A stretch of 43,269 nt of DNA from an aff. Roholtiella sp. LEGE 12411 (GCF_015206995.1 NZ_JADEXR010000047.1:1-43269); one strand, 5' to 3'. Counted from the first letter of the stretch, positions 33,557 through 42,315 are shown. Translations and numbers: made by a program. Notes: a model not told the origin generated them from the sequence alone.

Positions 33557-35737
33557 ATGCAGGTACTACGTTGTCTTCCTAAGCAAGAAATTCTCAACCT
33601 CAGTGTCAGTCTGGGGCGTGGTGGTGAAGCTTGTGTCTATGCACTGCCATCTGATAGCAATATGGTGGCCAAGATTTATCACAAGCCAACTACTGCACAT
33701 GCTGATAAACTCCAGGCGATGCTTGCCAATCCACCGGATAACCCTACGGCTAGTTTGGGGCATATCTCCATCGCTTGGCCAGAAGTTTTATTGCGATCAG
33801 CAGATGGTAGCGGTGGCGTCATCGGCTTTTTGATGCCACGCATTCAGGGGATGCGTCCAATCATCGACTTTTACAACCCTAGAACCCGCCGCCAACACTG
33901 CCCTTTATTCAATTATCAGTACCTGCTCCGCACGGCTCGTAACCTAGCGGCGGCTTTCGCTGCTCTACACAGTAGTGGATATTGCGTTGGGGATGTCAAT
34001 GAGTCAAATATCCTCGTCAGCGACACAGCACTTGTCACCTTGGTAGACACAGACTCTTTCCAAGTACGCGATCCAAACAACAATATAGTTTATCGCTGCT
34101 CAGTGGGCAAACCAGAGTTTACCCCACCAGAATTACAGAATAAAACTTTTGCACAGCACGATCGCGAAATTTCCCACGACTTATTTGGGTTAGCAGTGCT
34201 GGTATTCCAACTATTAATGGAAGGCACTCATCCATTTTCTGGTATCTTTCAAGGCGCTGTTGAACCACCACCCTACGAAGCACGTATTGCTGCTGGACAC
34301 TTCACTTACAGTAAACAGCGGCGCGTACCCTACCTTCCTACCCCAATTGCACCCGCTTGGGAAATTCTCCATCCCAACTTACAAGAACTATTTGTCCGTT
34401 GTTTTGAAGAAAGCCACAATAGCCCCCACCTCCGCCCCAGCGCTCAAACCTGGCTATCAGCACTAGCCGAAGCTGAAGATTCCCTGATTAGCTGTACTGT
34501 AAATCCCCAGCATCGCTACAATAATCATCTGCAAAGCTGTCCTTGGTGTGAACGGACATCACGTTTAGGCGGACGTGATCCCTTTCCCTCCCATCGAGCA
34601 GTAGAAAGTAGAGAACATCTACAACCGCGCATCAAATCGAGAAAGCGCCACACTCAGACTCCACGTTTCCCACAGCCAGCAATACCAGCCCACGCTGTTA
34701 ATTATTGGCAGCCAATTACCCAAAGTGTTGCGCCTTATCAACCTTCCAGAAGACCAAAATTATACCCGATTATTTGTTGCTTGCTGGGTTTTGGTGTTTT
34801 GGGATATTTGGACGTAATGATTAAATTTACTCGTCCATTTGTGTTCCAAAATGCTTACACTCAACAAACATTGAAGCCTCGCCAGACACCTAAAAAGGAT
34901 AATCTCAGCTTCGCAGATTACTACAAGCAGGGTCATGCTGCTTATAAAGTGCGAGACTACTATTTAGCAATTGAAAAATTTAGCCACGCAATCGAAAAAG
35001 ATCCTAAAAATGCTAAAGCTCGCGTCAATCGTGGCAATGCCCGCTACAATTTGAAAGATTTTGAAGGAGCACGTACAGACTATAGCCAAGCTCTGCAAAT
35101 CAATCCTAAAGAAGTTAAAGCTTTTGTGAATCGAGGCAATGCTCTATATATGCTCGCAGAATATAGTAGCGACCCTGACAAAGAGTATAACCTAGCGATC
35201 GCAGACTTTAATAATGCCCTAAGCCTCGATAGCAATGAAGTGGAAGCATTAATCAGGCGGGGTATTGTCCGCTCTCAAATTGCCAAATACAGCGGTGATT
35301 CTCAAAAAGGTTACAAAAAAGCGATCGCGGATTTTACCGAGGCAATAAATCTCAATTCTTCCAAAACCGAAGCTTACTATCAGCGGGGTGTTGCTTATTA
35401 TCAAGTCGCTCAATATAGCACCAATTATGCTCAAGAATACAAAGAAGCAATAACCAACTTTAATCAAGCACTAAATCTCAATTCCAAGCTAGCGAAAGTC
35501 TATCTCAAACGAGGTATGGTTCGTTATGAACTTTCACAATATAGTGGCAGTAAAATTAACCCGAACCATACGCAAGCTATTCAAGATTTACAAACAGCTG
35601 CCAAAATCTCTCTTGAGCAAGAGGATATGGATAGTTACCAGCAAGCACTCAGCCATATCTGCGTAGTTGTAGAAAACAAATGTGATAGTTTATTCCAAAG
35701 CTCAAGTATGTTTGACAAAGCTAATGAAAAGAAGTAA
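33557..35737 (+). CDS. Atypical protein kinase with zinc cluster, TM segment and TPR repeats (YegI-like)
   Basis: Protein kinase of 726 residues. The kinase domain (about 12-305) has a glycine loop (LGRGGEACVYAL), Lys39 in VAKIYH, catalytic YCVGDVNESNILV (Asp146, Asn151; the usual HRD His is Val) and DTDSF (164-168) instead of DFG. A Cys/His cluster follows (C313, H319, H324, C328, C331), then a basic Pro-rich linker, one TM segment (about 402-421) and at least five TPR-like repeats (about 450-690) with NRGNA/RRGI/QRGVAYY signatures. The TPR part would face the periplasm if the kinase is inside. It is the last gene of the triad and ends before a strong terminator. Confidence 0.9.
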   Translation: MQVLRCLPKQEILNLSVSLGRGGEACVYALPSDSNMVAKIYHKPTTAHADKLQAMLANPPDNPTASLGHISIAWPEVLLRSADGSGGVIGFLMPRIQGMRPIIDFYNPRTRRQHCPLFNYQYLLRTARNLAAAFAALHSSGYCVGDVNESNILVSDTALVTLVDTDSFQVRDPNNNIVYRCSVGKPEFTPPELQNKTFAQHDREISHDLFGLAVLVFQLLMEGTHPFSGIFQGAVEPPPYEARIAAGHFTYSKQRRVPYLPTPIAPAWEILHPNLQELFVRCFEESHNSPHLRPSAQTWLSALAEAEDSLISCTVNPQHRYNNHLQSCPWCERTSRLGGRDPFPSHRAVESREHLQPRIKSRKRHTQTPRFPQPAIPAHAVNYWQPITQSVAPYQPSRRPKLYPIICCLLGFGVLGYLDVMIKFTRPFVFQNAYTQQTLKPRQTPKKDNLSFADYYKQGHAAYKVRDYYLAIEKFSHAIEKDPKNAKARVNRGNARYNLKDFEGARTDYSQALQINPKEVKAFVNRGNALYMLAEYSSDPDKEYNLAIADFNNALSLDSNEVEALIRRGIVRSQIAKYSGDSQKGYKKAIADFTEAINLNSSKTEAYYQRGVAYYQVAQYSTNYAQEYKEAITNFNQALNLNSKLAKVYLKRGMVRYELSQYSGSKINPNHTQAIQDLQTAAKISLEQEDMDSYQQALSHICVVVENKCDSLFQSSSMFDKANEKK

Positions 35738-36055
35738 ATTTTGTCACTAACAAATTATTAGTTTTGATGGAGGAAAATCAAGCCTAATCAGGGTTAGCCA
35801 AAGCTAACCCTGATTATTTTATAGGTAACTTTTGTATTTAAATTAATATTAAATTTTCGGTTTTATATATATTCATAAAGCTTTCACAGACAAAAGATTT
35901 TAATTTATCTTTCCTTCATAATTTTGATTAAAATCTTAGTTAGATTATTTACGGAGAAAAATAAATTAGAAATCAATTTTTCTCTATCCAAGTGCATCCT
36001 CTTCAGATCGTAAAAGTAAAATAATAATCTACCTGCAAATCTCCGAGGTAATTGC
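35738..36055. other. Intergenic region between kinase operon and rfbF
   Basis: After the terminator the sequence is AT-rich with no gene recognised. It should hold the promoter of the sugar cluster. GAGG at 36044-36047 is the RBS of rfbF, 8 bases before its ATG. Confidence 0.55.
35785..35821 (+). terminator. Strong Rho-independent terminator of the kinase operon
   Basis: TAATCAGGGTTAGC (35785-35798) pairs perfectly with GCTAACCCTGATTA (35803-35816), 14-bp stem, 4-nt loop, followed by TTTTAT. The best terminator in the window. Confidence 0.88.
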
Positions 36056-36829
36056 ATGAAAGCGGTGATTTTGGCTGGAGGGCTTGGTACACGCCTCAGT
36101 GAAGAAACTAGTATCAAACCCAAGCCGATGGTTGAAATTGGTGGTAAGCCAATTCTATGGCATATAATGAAAACTTACTCTGCCCACGGCATCAATGACT
36201 TCATTATTTGTTGCGGTTACAAAGGTTACATAATTAAGGAGTATTTTGCCAACTACTTCTTACACATGTCAGATGTTACCTTTGATCTGCGATTTAACCA
36301 GATGAATGTACATTTCGGTTATGCTGAACCCTGGCGGATCACCTTAGTAAATACAGGTGATAATACAATGACAGGTGGGCGCTTAAAGCGCATCAGCGAA
36401 CATGTTGGTAATGACACTTTTTGCTTTACCTATGGTGATGGTGTAAGTGATATAAATATCACAGAGCTAATGAACTTTCATCGAGAACAAAATACCTTAG
36501 CAACACTCACCGCAGTTCAACCAGCAGGACGTTTTGGTGCTATTTCTTTAGGAAATGAGCAAACTAAAATTACCAGCTTCCGGGAAAAACCTGAAGGTGA
36601 TGGCGCTTGGATTAATGGCGGTTATTTTGTCCTAGAACCAGAAGTAATTAACTTAATTGCTGATGACTCTACTGTTTGGGAGCAAGAGCCATTAGAGAAG
36701 CTAGCTGATATGGAACAGCTATCTGCTTTCAAACATCATGGTTTTTGGCAACCGATGGATACTTTACGCGATAAAAACTACCTAGAGGAGCTATGGAAGA
36801 ACAGTCAGGCTCCTTGGAAGATATGGTAG
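36056..36829 (+). CDS. rfbF: Glucose-1-phosphate cytidylyltransferase
   Basis: Makes CDP-glucose from CTP and glucose-1-phosphate, the entry step to CDP-hexoses such as 3,6-dideoxysugars. The 257-residue product is full length: signature AGGLGTRLSEETSIKPKPM (7-25), the acceptor strand ITLVNTGDNTMTGGR, metal Asp in TYGDGVSD and the late EKPEGDGAWINGGYFV. The ATG has a good RBS. RfbG (CDP-glucose 4,6-dehydratase), which normally follows, is not in the window. It heads the second sugar cluster. Confidence 0.94.
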   Translation: MKAVILAGGLGTRLSEETSIKPKPMVEIGGKPILWHIMKTYSAHGINDFIICCGYKGYIIKEYFANYFLHMSDVTFDLRFNQMNVHFGYAEPWRITLVNTGDNTMTGGRLKRISEHVGNDTFCFTYGDGVSDINITELMNFHREQNTLATLTAVQPAGRFGAISLGNEQTKITSFREKPEGDGAWINGGYFVLEPEVINLIADDSTVWEQEPLEKLADMEQLSAFKHHGFWQPMDTLRDKNYLEELWKNSQAPWKIW

Positions 36830-36886
36830 ATAACAAGTTGGATCTACAAACACTTCAATACTCTGGCTTCAGGTGCGATAATACTA

Positions 36887-38098
36887 ATGTATGATTTTGC
36901 GATTATAGGCGGGGGAATAGTTGGACTTTCTACCGGGTTAGCTTTAGGCAAACGCTATGCCAATGCACGTATTTTAATACTAGAAAAAGAGAGCCGATGG
37001 GCATTTCATCAAACTGGTAATAATAGCGGAGTGATTCATTCTGGTATTTACTATAAGCCGGGAAGTTTCAAAGCTAAATTTTGTCGTGATGGTAGTCGCT
37101 CAATGGTAGAATTCTGCCAAGAGCATGGAATCGAGCATGAAGTTTGCGGTAAAATAATAGTCGCAACAGAAGAACAAGAGCTACCACGCCTAGAAAAGCT
37201 TTACACGCGAGGCTTAGAAAATGGCATGGCAGTCCAGAGAATCAGCCCAGAGGAAGTCAAAGAAGTTGAACCCCATGTAAAATGCGTAGGTGGAATCCGG
37301 GTATTCTCAACTGGTATTGTTAATTACAAGCAAGTTTGTTTTAAATACGCTGAGTTAATTAAACAGCAAGGTGGAGATTTACATCTCAATACAAAAGTTC
37401 TAAAAATCTCTCCAAGCGGTAAAAATCAGGTACTGGAAACAAACAACGGCAGTTTTGAAACGCGTTTCGTAATTAATTGTGCAGGATTGCACAGCGATCG
37501 CATTGCCAAGTTAGGTCAAGTTGACCCTCAAGCCAAAATTGTACCATTCCGGGGAGAATATTATGAACTCACCCCAGAAAAACGCTATCTAGTCAAAACT
37601 CTAATTTACCCAGTTCCTAATCCAGATTTTCCCTTTCTGGGTGTTCACTTCACCCGGATGATTGATAGTAGCGTTCATGCAGGGCCAAATGCAGTTCTCA
37701 GCCTCAAGCGCGAAGGTTATCAAAAAACCGACTTTAACTTAGGGGATTTTCTGGAAGTCATAACCTATCCCGGTTTCTGGAAATTGGCTGCAAAACACGC
37801 CGATGAAGGTATTCAGGAAATCATTCGTTCATTTAGTAAAGCCGCCTTCGTGAGAAGTTTGCAAAAACTAATTCCAGAAGTTCAAGCACAGGATTTAGTT
37901 CCTACTCATGCGGGAGTTCGTGCTCAGGCTTTGATGAACAATGGTTCTCTTGTGGATGACTTTTTGATTGTTCAAGCTCAAAACTCCATCCATGTTTGCA
38001 ATGCTCCTTCTCCTGCGGCTACATCTTCCTTAGAAATTGGTCAAGCGATTGTGGCACAAATTCCTCAACCGTTGCATTTAGAGACTGTAGTAGTTTAA
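36887..38098 (+). CDS. lhgO: L-2-hydroxyglutarate oxidase family flavoprotein
   Basis: FAD-dependent oxidoreductase of the DAO fold, close to LhgO, which oxidises L-2-hydroxyglutarate to 2-oxoglutarate and passes electrons to quinones. The 403-residue product has the FAD-binding GGGIVGLSTGLAL (8-20), E for ribose binding (LILEKE), the substrate-side HQTGNNSGVIHSGIYY (about 45-60), NCAGLHSDRIA and the C-terminal THAGVRAQAL. Assignment to the family is firm. Its location between a cytidylyltransferase and an epimerase is unusual for central metabolism and suggests either a sugar-linked substrate or removal of a by-product (both inference). Confidence 0.88.
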   Translation: MYDFAIIGGGIVGLSTGLALGKRYANARILILEKESRWAFHQTGNNSGVIHSGIYYKPGSFKAKFCRDGSRSMVEFCQEHGIEHEVCGKIIVATEEQELPRLEKLYTRGLENGMAVQRISPEEVKEVEPHVKCVGGIRVFSTGIVNYKQVCFKYAELIKQQGGDLHLNTKVLKISPSGKNQVLETNNGSFETRFVINCAGLHSDRIAKLGQVDPQAKIVPFRGEYYELTPEKRYLVKTLIYPVPNPDFPFLGVHFTRMIDSSVHAGPNAVLSLKREGYQKTDFNLGDFLEVITYPGFWKLAAKHADEGIQEIIRSFSKAAFVRSLQKLIPEVQAQDLVPTHAGVRAQALMNNGSLVDDFLIVQAQNSIHVCNAPSPAATSSLEIGQAIVAQIPQPLHLETVVV

Positions 38099-38618
38099 GA
38101 CATAATTGGTGGATGCAAGTAGAATTAAAAATCAGCGATCGCAACTTCAAAAAAACTTAAATTGGAAGTTTCTCAATATTTACACTATACAGGAAATGTG
38201 TGAGCGATCGCTGTTAATTTCTACTGGCAAAAGTAACTGTATCCTCCAATTTTCTATCAGTTATACAAAACCGTTTGCATTGACATATATATATGTGAAA
38301 CTTTCCGGTATTGCTGATATCTAAATGGAAAGTAGTAGTGTTGGTATTAGACTCTACAAAATTCCCACAAGAAGTTATACAAATTAAAAAAAGTATGTGA
38401 CAGATAGACCATTGTAGAGACGTTGCAATTCAACGTCTTTACCAAAAGATTTGTTGCTGTTAGCGGAGTCGTGGGGTAACAAGCCATACATGATGCCACA
38501 ATTTGTCGCAGCAGTTATCAATAGAATTCCTCCTTACTCAATTGCGGTTGGTGTACCCGCTAGAGTAATTGCTCAGCGAAATTGAATCGAACTCATTAAT
38601 ACAGAGGATTTGACAATA
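38099..38618. other. Intergenic region with a gene relic and repeats
   Basis: No intact gene. A 72-codon frame (38106-38324) has no protein-like composition. The region holds a 17-mer shared with 41235-41251 (38345-38361), a palindrome AGACGTTG/CAACGTCT (38418-38425, 38431-38438) and a relic of an acyltransferase C-terminus (38469-38585). AGAGGA at 38603-38608 is the RBS of the next gene. Confidence 0.65.
38469..38585 (+). pseudogene. Relic of a hexapeptide-repeat acyltransferase C-terminus
   Basis: Reading from about 38469 to the TGA at 38583-38585 gives a peptide ending INRIPPYSIAVGVPARVIAQ-Arg-Asn. The PPYSIAVGVPARVI string is the characteristic C-terminal end of left-handed beta-helix sugar O-acetyltransferases (family knowledge). 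The coils and catalytic His that should precede it are absent; upstream in frame is a palindromic repeat (38418-38438) and then a stop. The gene therefore seems to have been lost except for its last 30 or so codons. Confidence 0.72.
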
Positions 38619-39647
38619 ATGAAAATATTAGTAACCGGAACAGAAGGCTATCTTGGTTCGTTATTACCTTCTCTGTTAATCGAACGCGGACACGAAGTTC
38701 TCGGCATCGATACTGGTTTCTATAAGGTTGGTTGGCTGTACAACGGTACTCAAGTAACAGCCAAAACTCTCAACAAAGATATCCGTGATATCACCCCGGA
38801 AGATTTGCAAGGCGTAGAAGCAATAGTTCACATGGCTGAACTCTCCAACGATCCCACCGGACAATTAGCACCTAATATCACTTACGAAATTAATCATTTA
38901 GGTTCCGTTCGTCTAGCTAACCTGGCTAAAGCCATAGGTGTGCGTCGCTTTGTATATATGTCTTCGTGCAGTGTCTATGGTGTTGCTACCGAAGGTGATG
39001 TCACAGAAGCATCTCCTATTAACCCTCAAACAGCCTACGCAGAGTGTAAAACTCTAGTAGAGCGAGATGTCAAACTACTAGCTGACGATGACTTCTCTCC
39101 TACTTTTATGCGGAATGCTACAGCCTTTGGTGCTTCTCCTAGAATGCGCTTTGATATTGTTTTAAACAACCTGGCAGGTTTGGCATGGACTACAAAACAA
39201 ATCAAAATGACTAGTGATGGTACACCTTGGCGTCCATTAGTCCACGCATTGGATATTTGCAAAGCGATAATCTGCGCCTTAGAAGCACCACGGGATATTG
39301 TACATAACCAAATCTTCAACGTGGGAGATACAGCGAACAACTATCGCGTCAAAGAAATCGCTGAGATTATTGCTGCCATTTTCCCAAATTGTAAATTGTC
39401 CTTTGGTGACAACGGTGCAGACAACCGCAGCTATCGAGTATCCTTCGAGAAAATCAACACAACCCTACCCGGATTTAAGTGTGATTGGAATGCTCAGTCC
39501 GGTGCTCAGCAGTTATTTGATTTGTTCAGTCAAATAGATATGGCTGAAGATACTTTCTTGTTTAGAGGATTTACGCGCTTAAAGCAGCTAGAGTATCTGA
39601 TTCGTACTGAGCAAATTGACCAAGATTTCTTCTGGAATAAAAAGTAG
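38619..39647 (+). CDS. NAD-dependent epimerase/dehydratase (nucleotide-sugar SDR)
   Basis: Extended SDR acting on a nucleotide sugar, 342 residues. Seen: NAD-binding GTEGYLG (7-13), acidic IDTGF for cofactor choice, the SSCSVYG active-site Ser strand, the catalytic Tyr-x3-Lys in YAECKT, and RPLVHALDICKAI with IFNVGDTANNYRVKEIA. The long C-terminal extension and GFTRLKQLEYLI end match cyanobacterial proteins found beside sugar methyltransferases. ATG 38619 has AGAGGA 10 bases before it and is preferred to TTG 38610. The exact product sugar cannot be named. Confidence 0.86.
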   Translation: MKILVTGTEGYLGSLLPSLLIERGHEVLGIDTGFYKVGWLYNGTQVTAKTLNKDIRDITPEDLQGVEAIVHMAELSNDPTGQLAPNITYEINHLGSVRLANLAKAIGVRRFVYMSSCSVYGVATEGDVTEASPINPQTAYAECKTLVERDVKLLADDDFSPTFMRNATAFGASPRMRFDIVLNNLAGLAWTTKQIKMTSDGTPWRPLVHALDICKAIICALEAPRDIVHNQIFNVGDTANNYRVKEIAEIIAAIFPNCKLSFGDNGADNRSYRVSFEKINTTLPGFKCDWNAQSGAQQLFDLFSQIDMAEDTFLFRGFTRLKQLEYLIRTEQIDQDFFWNKK

Positions 39648-39683
39648 TTAAAGTAGCCTACCATTAGCAAAAAAATGCAATTT

Positions 39684-39707
39684 CCGAATCAAATATTGTT
39701 GATTCGG
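39684..39707 (+). terminator. Hairpin between epimerase and methyltransferase genes
   Basis: CCGAATCAA (39684-39692) with TTGATTCGG (39699-39707), perfect 9-bp stem, 6-nt loop, followed by ATTTCTC. A partial terminator or processing site within the cluster. Confidence 0.5.
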
Positions 39708-39753
39708 ATTTCTCTCATCTACCAAGTTGTTTCCCATCAGTGAGATTTAGTTT

Positions 39754-41022
39754 ATGAGAATTGCCCAATGTCGTTTTAGTCGTCAACATTTACAACATAC
39801 TTTTGTTGATCTAGGAATGTCTCCTTTAGCCAACGCTTATTTAGCAGCGGAACAGCTAAATAATGCCGAGAAATTTTATCCACTTCATGCTTATATCTCA
39901 GAAGATACTTTTTTAGTTCAACTAGAACAGTTTGAAACTCCAGATCACATTTTTAGTGACTATGCCTACTTCTCTTCCTATTCAGCAACTTGGTTAAAAC
40001 ATGCCAAGACTTATAGCGATATGATAGTAGATAAATTGGGCTTAAATCATCATACTCAAGTTATTGAAATTGCCAGCAATGACGGCTACTTGCTGCAATA
40101 TTTTATAGAGAAGGGAATCCCAGTTTTAGGAATAGAACCAGCGGCCAATATAGCCAAAGTAGCTCAAGAAAAAGGTATTCCTAGTATAAACAAGTTTTTT
40201 GGAGTAGAAATCGCAAAAGAACTAATTACACAAGGAAAACAAGCTGATCTTTTAGTAGGCAATAATGTCTTAGCTCACGTACCAGATTTAAATGATTTTA
40301 TCGCCGGGATGAAACTAATTCTCAAGCCAAGCGGGGTTTTGACAATGGAGTTTCCTCACATTTTGCAACTCATTCAACAAAATCAGTTTGACACTATTTA
40401 TCATGAGCATTTTTCTTATTTTTCGTTCCTAACTGTAGAAAAAATTTTTGCAGCGCACAACTTAAAACTTTTTGATGTGGAAGAATTACCAACTCATGGT
40501 GGTTCTTTGAGAATTTATGCCAAACATGACTATGTTGATAATCCCAGGATTAGCGAACGAATTAAGCAAATAAAAGAAAAAGAAATTGCTGCTGGGCTGC
40601 ATCGAATAGAGACTTACATTAAATTTGGAGAGAAAGTCAAACAGACAAAGCACAAGCTATTAAGTTTTATACTAACGGCTAAAGCAAAGGGTAAATCAAT
40701 TGTCGGTTATGGTGCGCCAGCTAAAGGCAACACACTGCTCAACTACTGTGGTATTGGTAAAGATTTTATCGATTATACAGTAGATCGTAATCCCTACAAA
40801 CAGGGATTATTTTTACCTGGAACTCATATTCCTATTTTTCATCCAGACACAATCCGCGAAACTAAACCAGATTATTTACTCATTTTGCCCTGGAATCTGA
40901 AAGAAGAAATTATGGAACAAATGGCATTTATTAGCGAGTGGGGTGGACAGTTTGTAGTGCCAATTCCTGAAGTGCAAGTTTATCCATCACCTGTACATAA
41001 TCTGCTATCCATAGTATCGTAA
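39754..41022 (+). CDS. Sugar C-methyltransferase-like SAM enzyme
   Basis: SAM-dependent methyltransferase of the NDP-sugar C-methyltransferase type (TylC3/TcaB9-like), 422 residues. Three parts: an N-terminal domain (1-75) that in this family binds zinc; the SAM core (about 80-240) with VIEIASNDGYLL (103-114), GIEPA and the catalytic-region HEHFSYFS; and a C-terminal Rossmann-like domain with VGYGAPAKGNTLLNY. The zinc ligands are mostly gone: CRFS (6-9) replaces C-x2-C and ISEDTF (48-53) replaces the second C-x2-C, leaving only Cys6. It would branch a keto-deoxysugar carbon in this cluster. A start at 39754 is supported by the family N-terminus. Confidence 0.87.
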   Translation: MRIAQCRFSRQHLQHTFVDLGMSPLANAYLAAEQLNNAEKFYPLHAYISEDTFLVQLEQFETPDHIFSDYAYFSSYSATWLKHAKTYSDMIVDKLGLNHHTQVIEIASNDGYLLQYFIEKGIPVLGIEPAANIAKVAQEKGIPSINKFFGVEIAKELITQGKQADLLVGNNVLAHVPDLNDFIAGMKLILKPSGVLTMEFPHILQLIQQNQFDTIYHEHFSYFSFLTVEKIFAAHNLKLFDVEELPTHGGSLRIYAKHDYVDNPRISERIKQIKEKEIAAGLHRIETYIKFGEKVKQTKHKLLSFILTAKAKGKSIVGYGAPAKGNTLLNYCGIGKDFIDYTVDRNPYKQGLFLPGTHIPIFHPDTIRETKPDYLLILPWNLKEEIMEQMAFISEWGGQFVVPIPEVQVYPSPVHNLLSIVS

Positions 41023-41031
41023 TTATCAAAC

Positions 41032-41064
41032 AGAAGCAGTGTATTTTTTACTTACTCTGCTTCT
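41032..41064 (+). terminator. Weak hairpin after the methyltransferase gene
   Basis: AGAAGCAG (41032-41039) pairs with CTGCTTCT (41057-41064) around a T-rich 17-nt loop, ten bases after the stop codon. Confidence 0.4.
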
Positions 41065-41234
41065 TCAGTTGGAATTATTAATGCAATAATTGCAGGTTAA
41101 TAACTAAAAAATATCATAATTTAGCACTATTAATTTTAAATTTTTCCTGGCTGAATGCATCAACGGATGAAGTAGTTTATAACCCTTACTTTTCCATTGA
41201 AGATTGAGAGATTGCATTTGACAGTAAAGCAGTA

Positions 41235-41251
41235 TATTAGACTCTACAAAA
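41235..41251 (+). promoter_or_regulatory. 17-mer shared with the 38.3-kb gap, near a -35-like box
   Basis: TATTAGACTCTACAAAA is identical to 38345-38361. TTGACA (41218-41223) lies just upstream and the GT2 ATG is 17 bases downstream, so it may be part of a promoter or a leader element. Confidence 0.4.
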
Positions 41252-41267
41252 ACTGATTTTTATCGCT

Positions 41268-42296
41268 ATGAATAAATTACTGACCATCGCTATTCCTACT
41301 TATAATCGTGCCGATTTACTTGATAAACAGTTAGAATGGCTAGCTCAAGCTATTAGAGGCTTTGAATCTGATTGTGAAATTTTAGTTTCTGACAATTGTT
41401 CTACGGACAATACTCAGGATGTCATAAAAAAGTGGCAAACTAAACTTAGTAATATCACCTTTAAAGTAAATAAAAACTTCAAGAATTTAGGTGTAGTCAA
41501 AAATATTATTTATTGCCTAAACTCTGCAACAACAAAATATGTTTGGACAATTGGCGATGATGACCCAATTCAGGAGAGAGCCGTTAGTTATGTCATCGAC
41601 AAACTCAAGAAGCACGAAGACTTATCATTATTGTTTCTCAACTTTTCTGGTCGTAATAAAATTACTGGTGAACCAGTTCATCCACCAACAATAGTTGATA
41701 ACCGCTGGTTTGATGTTGATAGCGAAGATGCTCGTGGTGATGGTAAAGCGATATTTGAACATTGTTTTTCTAAAAGTGTTGGCGCAGTTATCTTTTTAAC
41801 TGCTACGGTGTACCGCACTGACTTAGTAAAACGTGCTCTACAAATTTGGCAAGATGCTGAGAATAACTGGATATCTTTGGCATACTTAGCTGGTTATTGT
41901 GCGGCTAATGGCAGTGTAATTGTTACTAAAGAGACTTATTTGGAATGTATTGTCGGTGTGAGTTATTGGCAAAAAGAACCAAAGTCTGCACTATTAATGC
42001 AATACAAACATATACCAGAAGTTATTTTGAAACTGGAGGAGAGTGGATATTCCAAGCAGTTTTGCAGGCGGATGCTTTTGCAAAATGGTAGAGAAGTAAA
42101 CTTGAAAGTTTTCTTAGGTGCTTTAAGAAGATGGCCGATGTCTGCTATCAAAATAGTTATTCCCTTTTTAACTTTAGTTAGCCTGTCAGCATTTGATGTC
42201 ATGGGTTTTAAAGAGTTGAAAATTTCCGAAGCTAGTGAAGCATCTACTCAACAAGTGCGAGCTAATGGTAAGCGATCAGTTACTAAATCCATGTAA
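41268..42296 (+). CDS. GT2 glycosyltransferase, abequosyltransferase-like
   Basis: GT-A fold transferase of family 2 (342 residues). It starts directly with the first strand (LTIAIPTYNRADLL), has the nucleotide-binding SDNCSTDNTQ (41-50), NLGVVKNI and the metal motif GDDDP (96-100). This N-terminal pattern resembles bacterial deoxysugar transferases such as abequosyltransferase (RfbV), which fits a cluster with CDP-sugar and methyl-branching genes. A mildly hydrophobic stretch near 295-312 may associate with the membrane. The donor remains unproven. Confidence 0.82.
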   Translation: MNKLLTIAIPTYNRADLLDKQLEWLAQAIRGFESDCEILVSDNCSTDNTQDVIKKWQTKLSNITFKVNKNFKNLGVVKNIIYCLNSATTKYVWTIGDDDPIQERAVSYVIDKLKKHEDLSLLFLNFSGRNKITGEPVHPPTIVDNRWFDVDSEDARGDGKAIFEHCFSKSVGAVIFLTATVYRTDLVKRALQIWQDAENNWISLAYLAGYCAANGSVIVTKETYLECIVGVSYWQKEPKSALLMQYKHIPEVILKLEESGYSKQFCRRMLLQNGREVNLKVFLGALRRWPMSAIKIVIPFLTLVSLSAFDVMGFKELKISEASEASTQQVRANGKRSVTKSM

Positions 42297-42315
42297 AAAA
42301 TAAAGTAATCATGCC

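Noticed and set aside
36056-38098. Complete dideoxysugar pathway
   Set aside because: Only RfbF is recognisable; the dehydratase, RfbH-like dehydrase and reductase are not in the window.
38106-38324. 72-codon frame after lhgO
   Set aside because: No family resemblance, crosses HIP1 and AT-rich repeat-like DNA, and has no ribosome binding site at its start.
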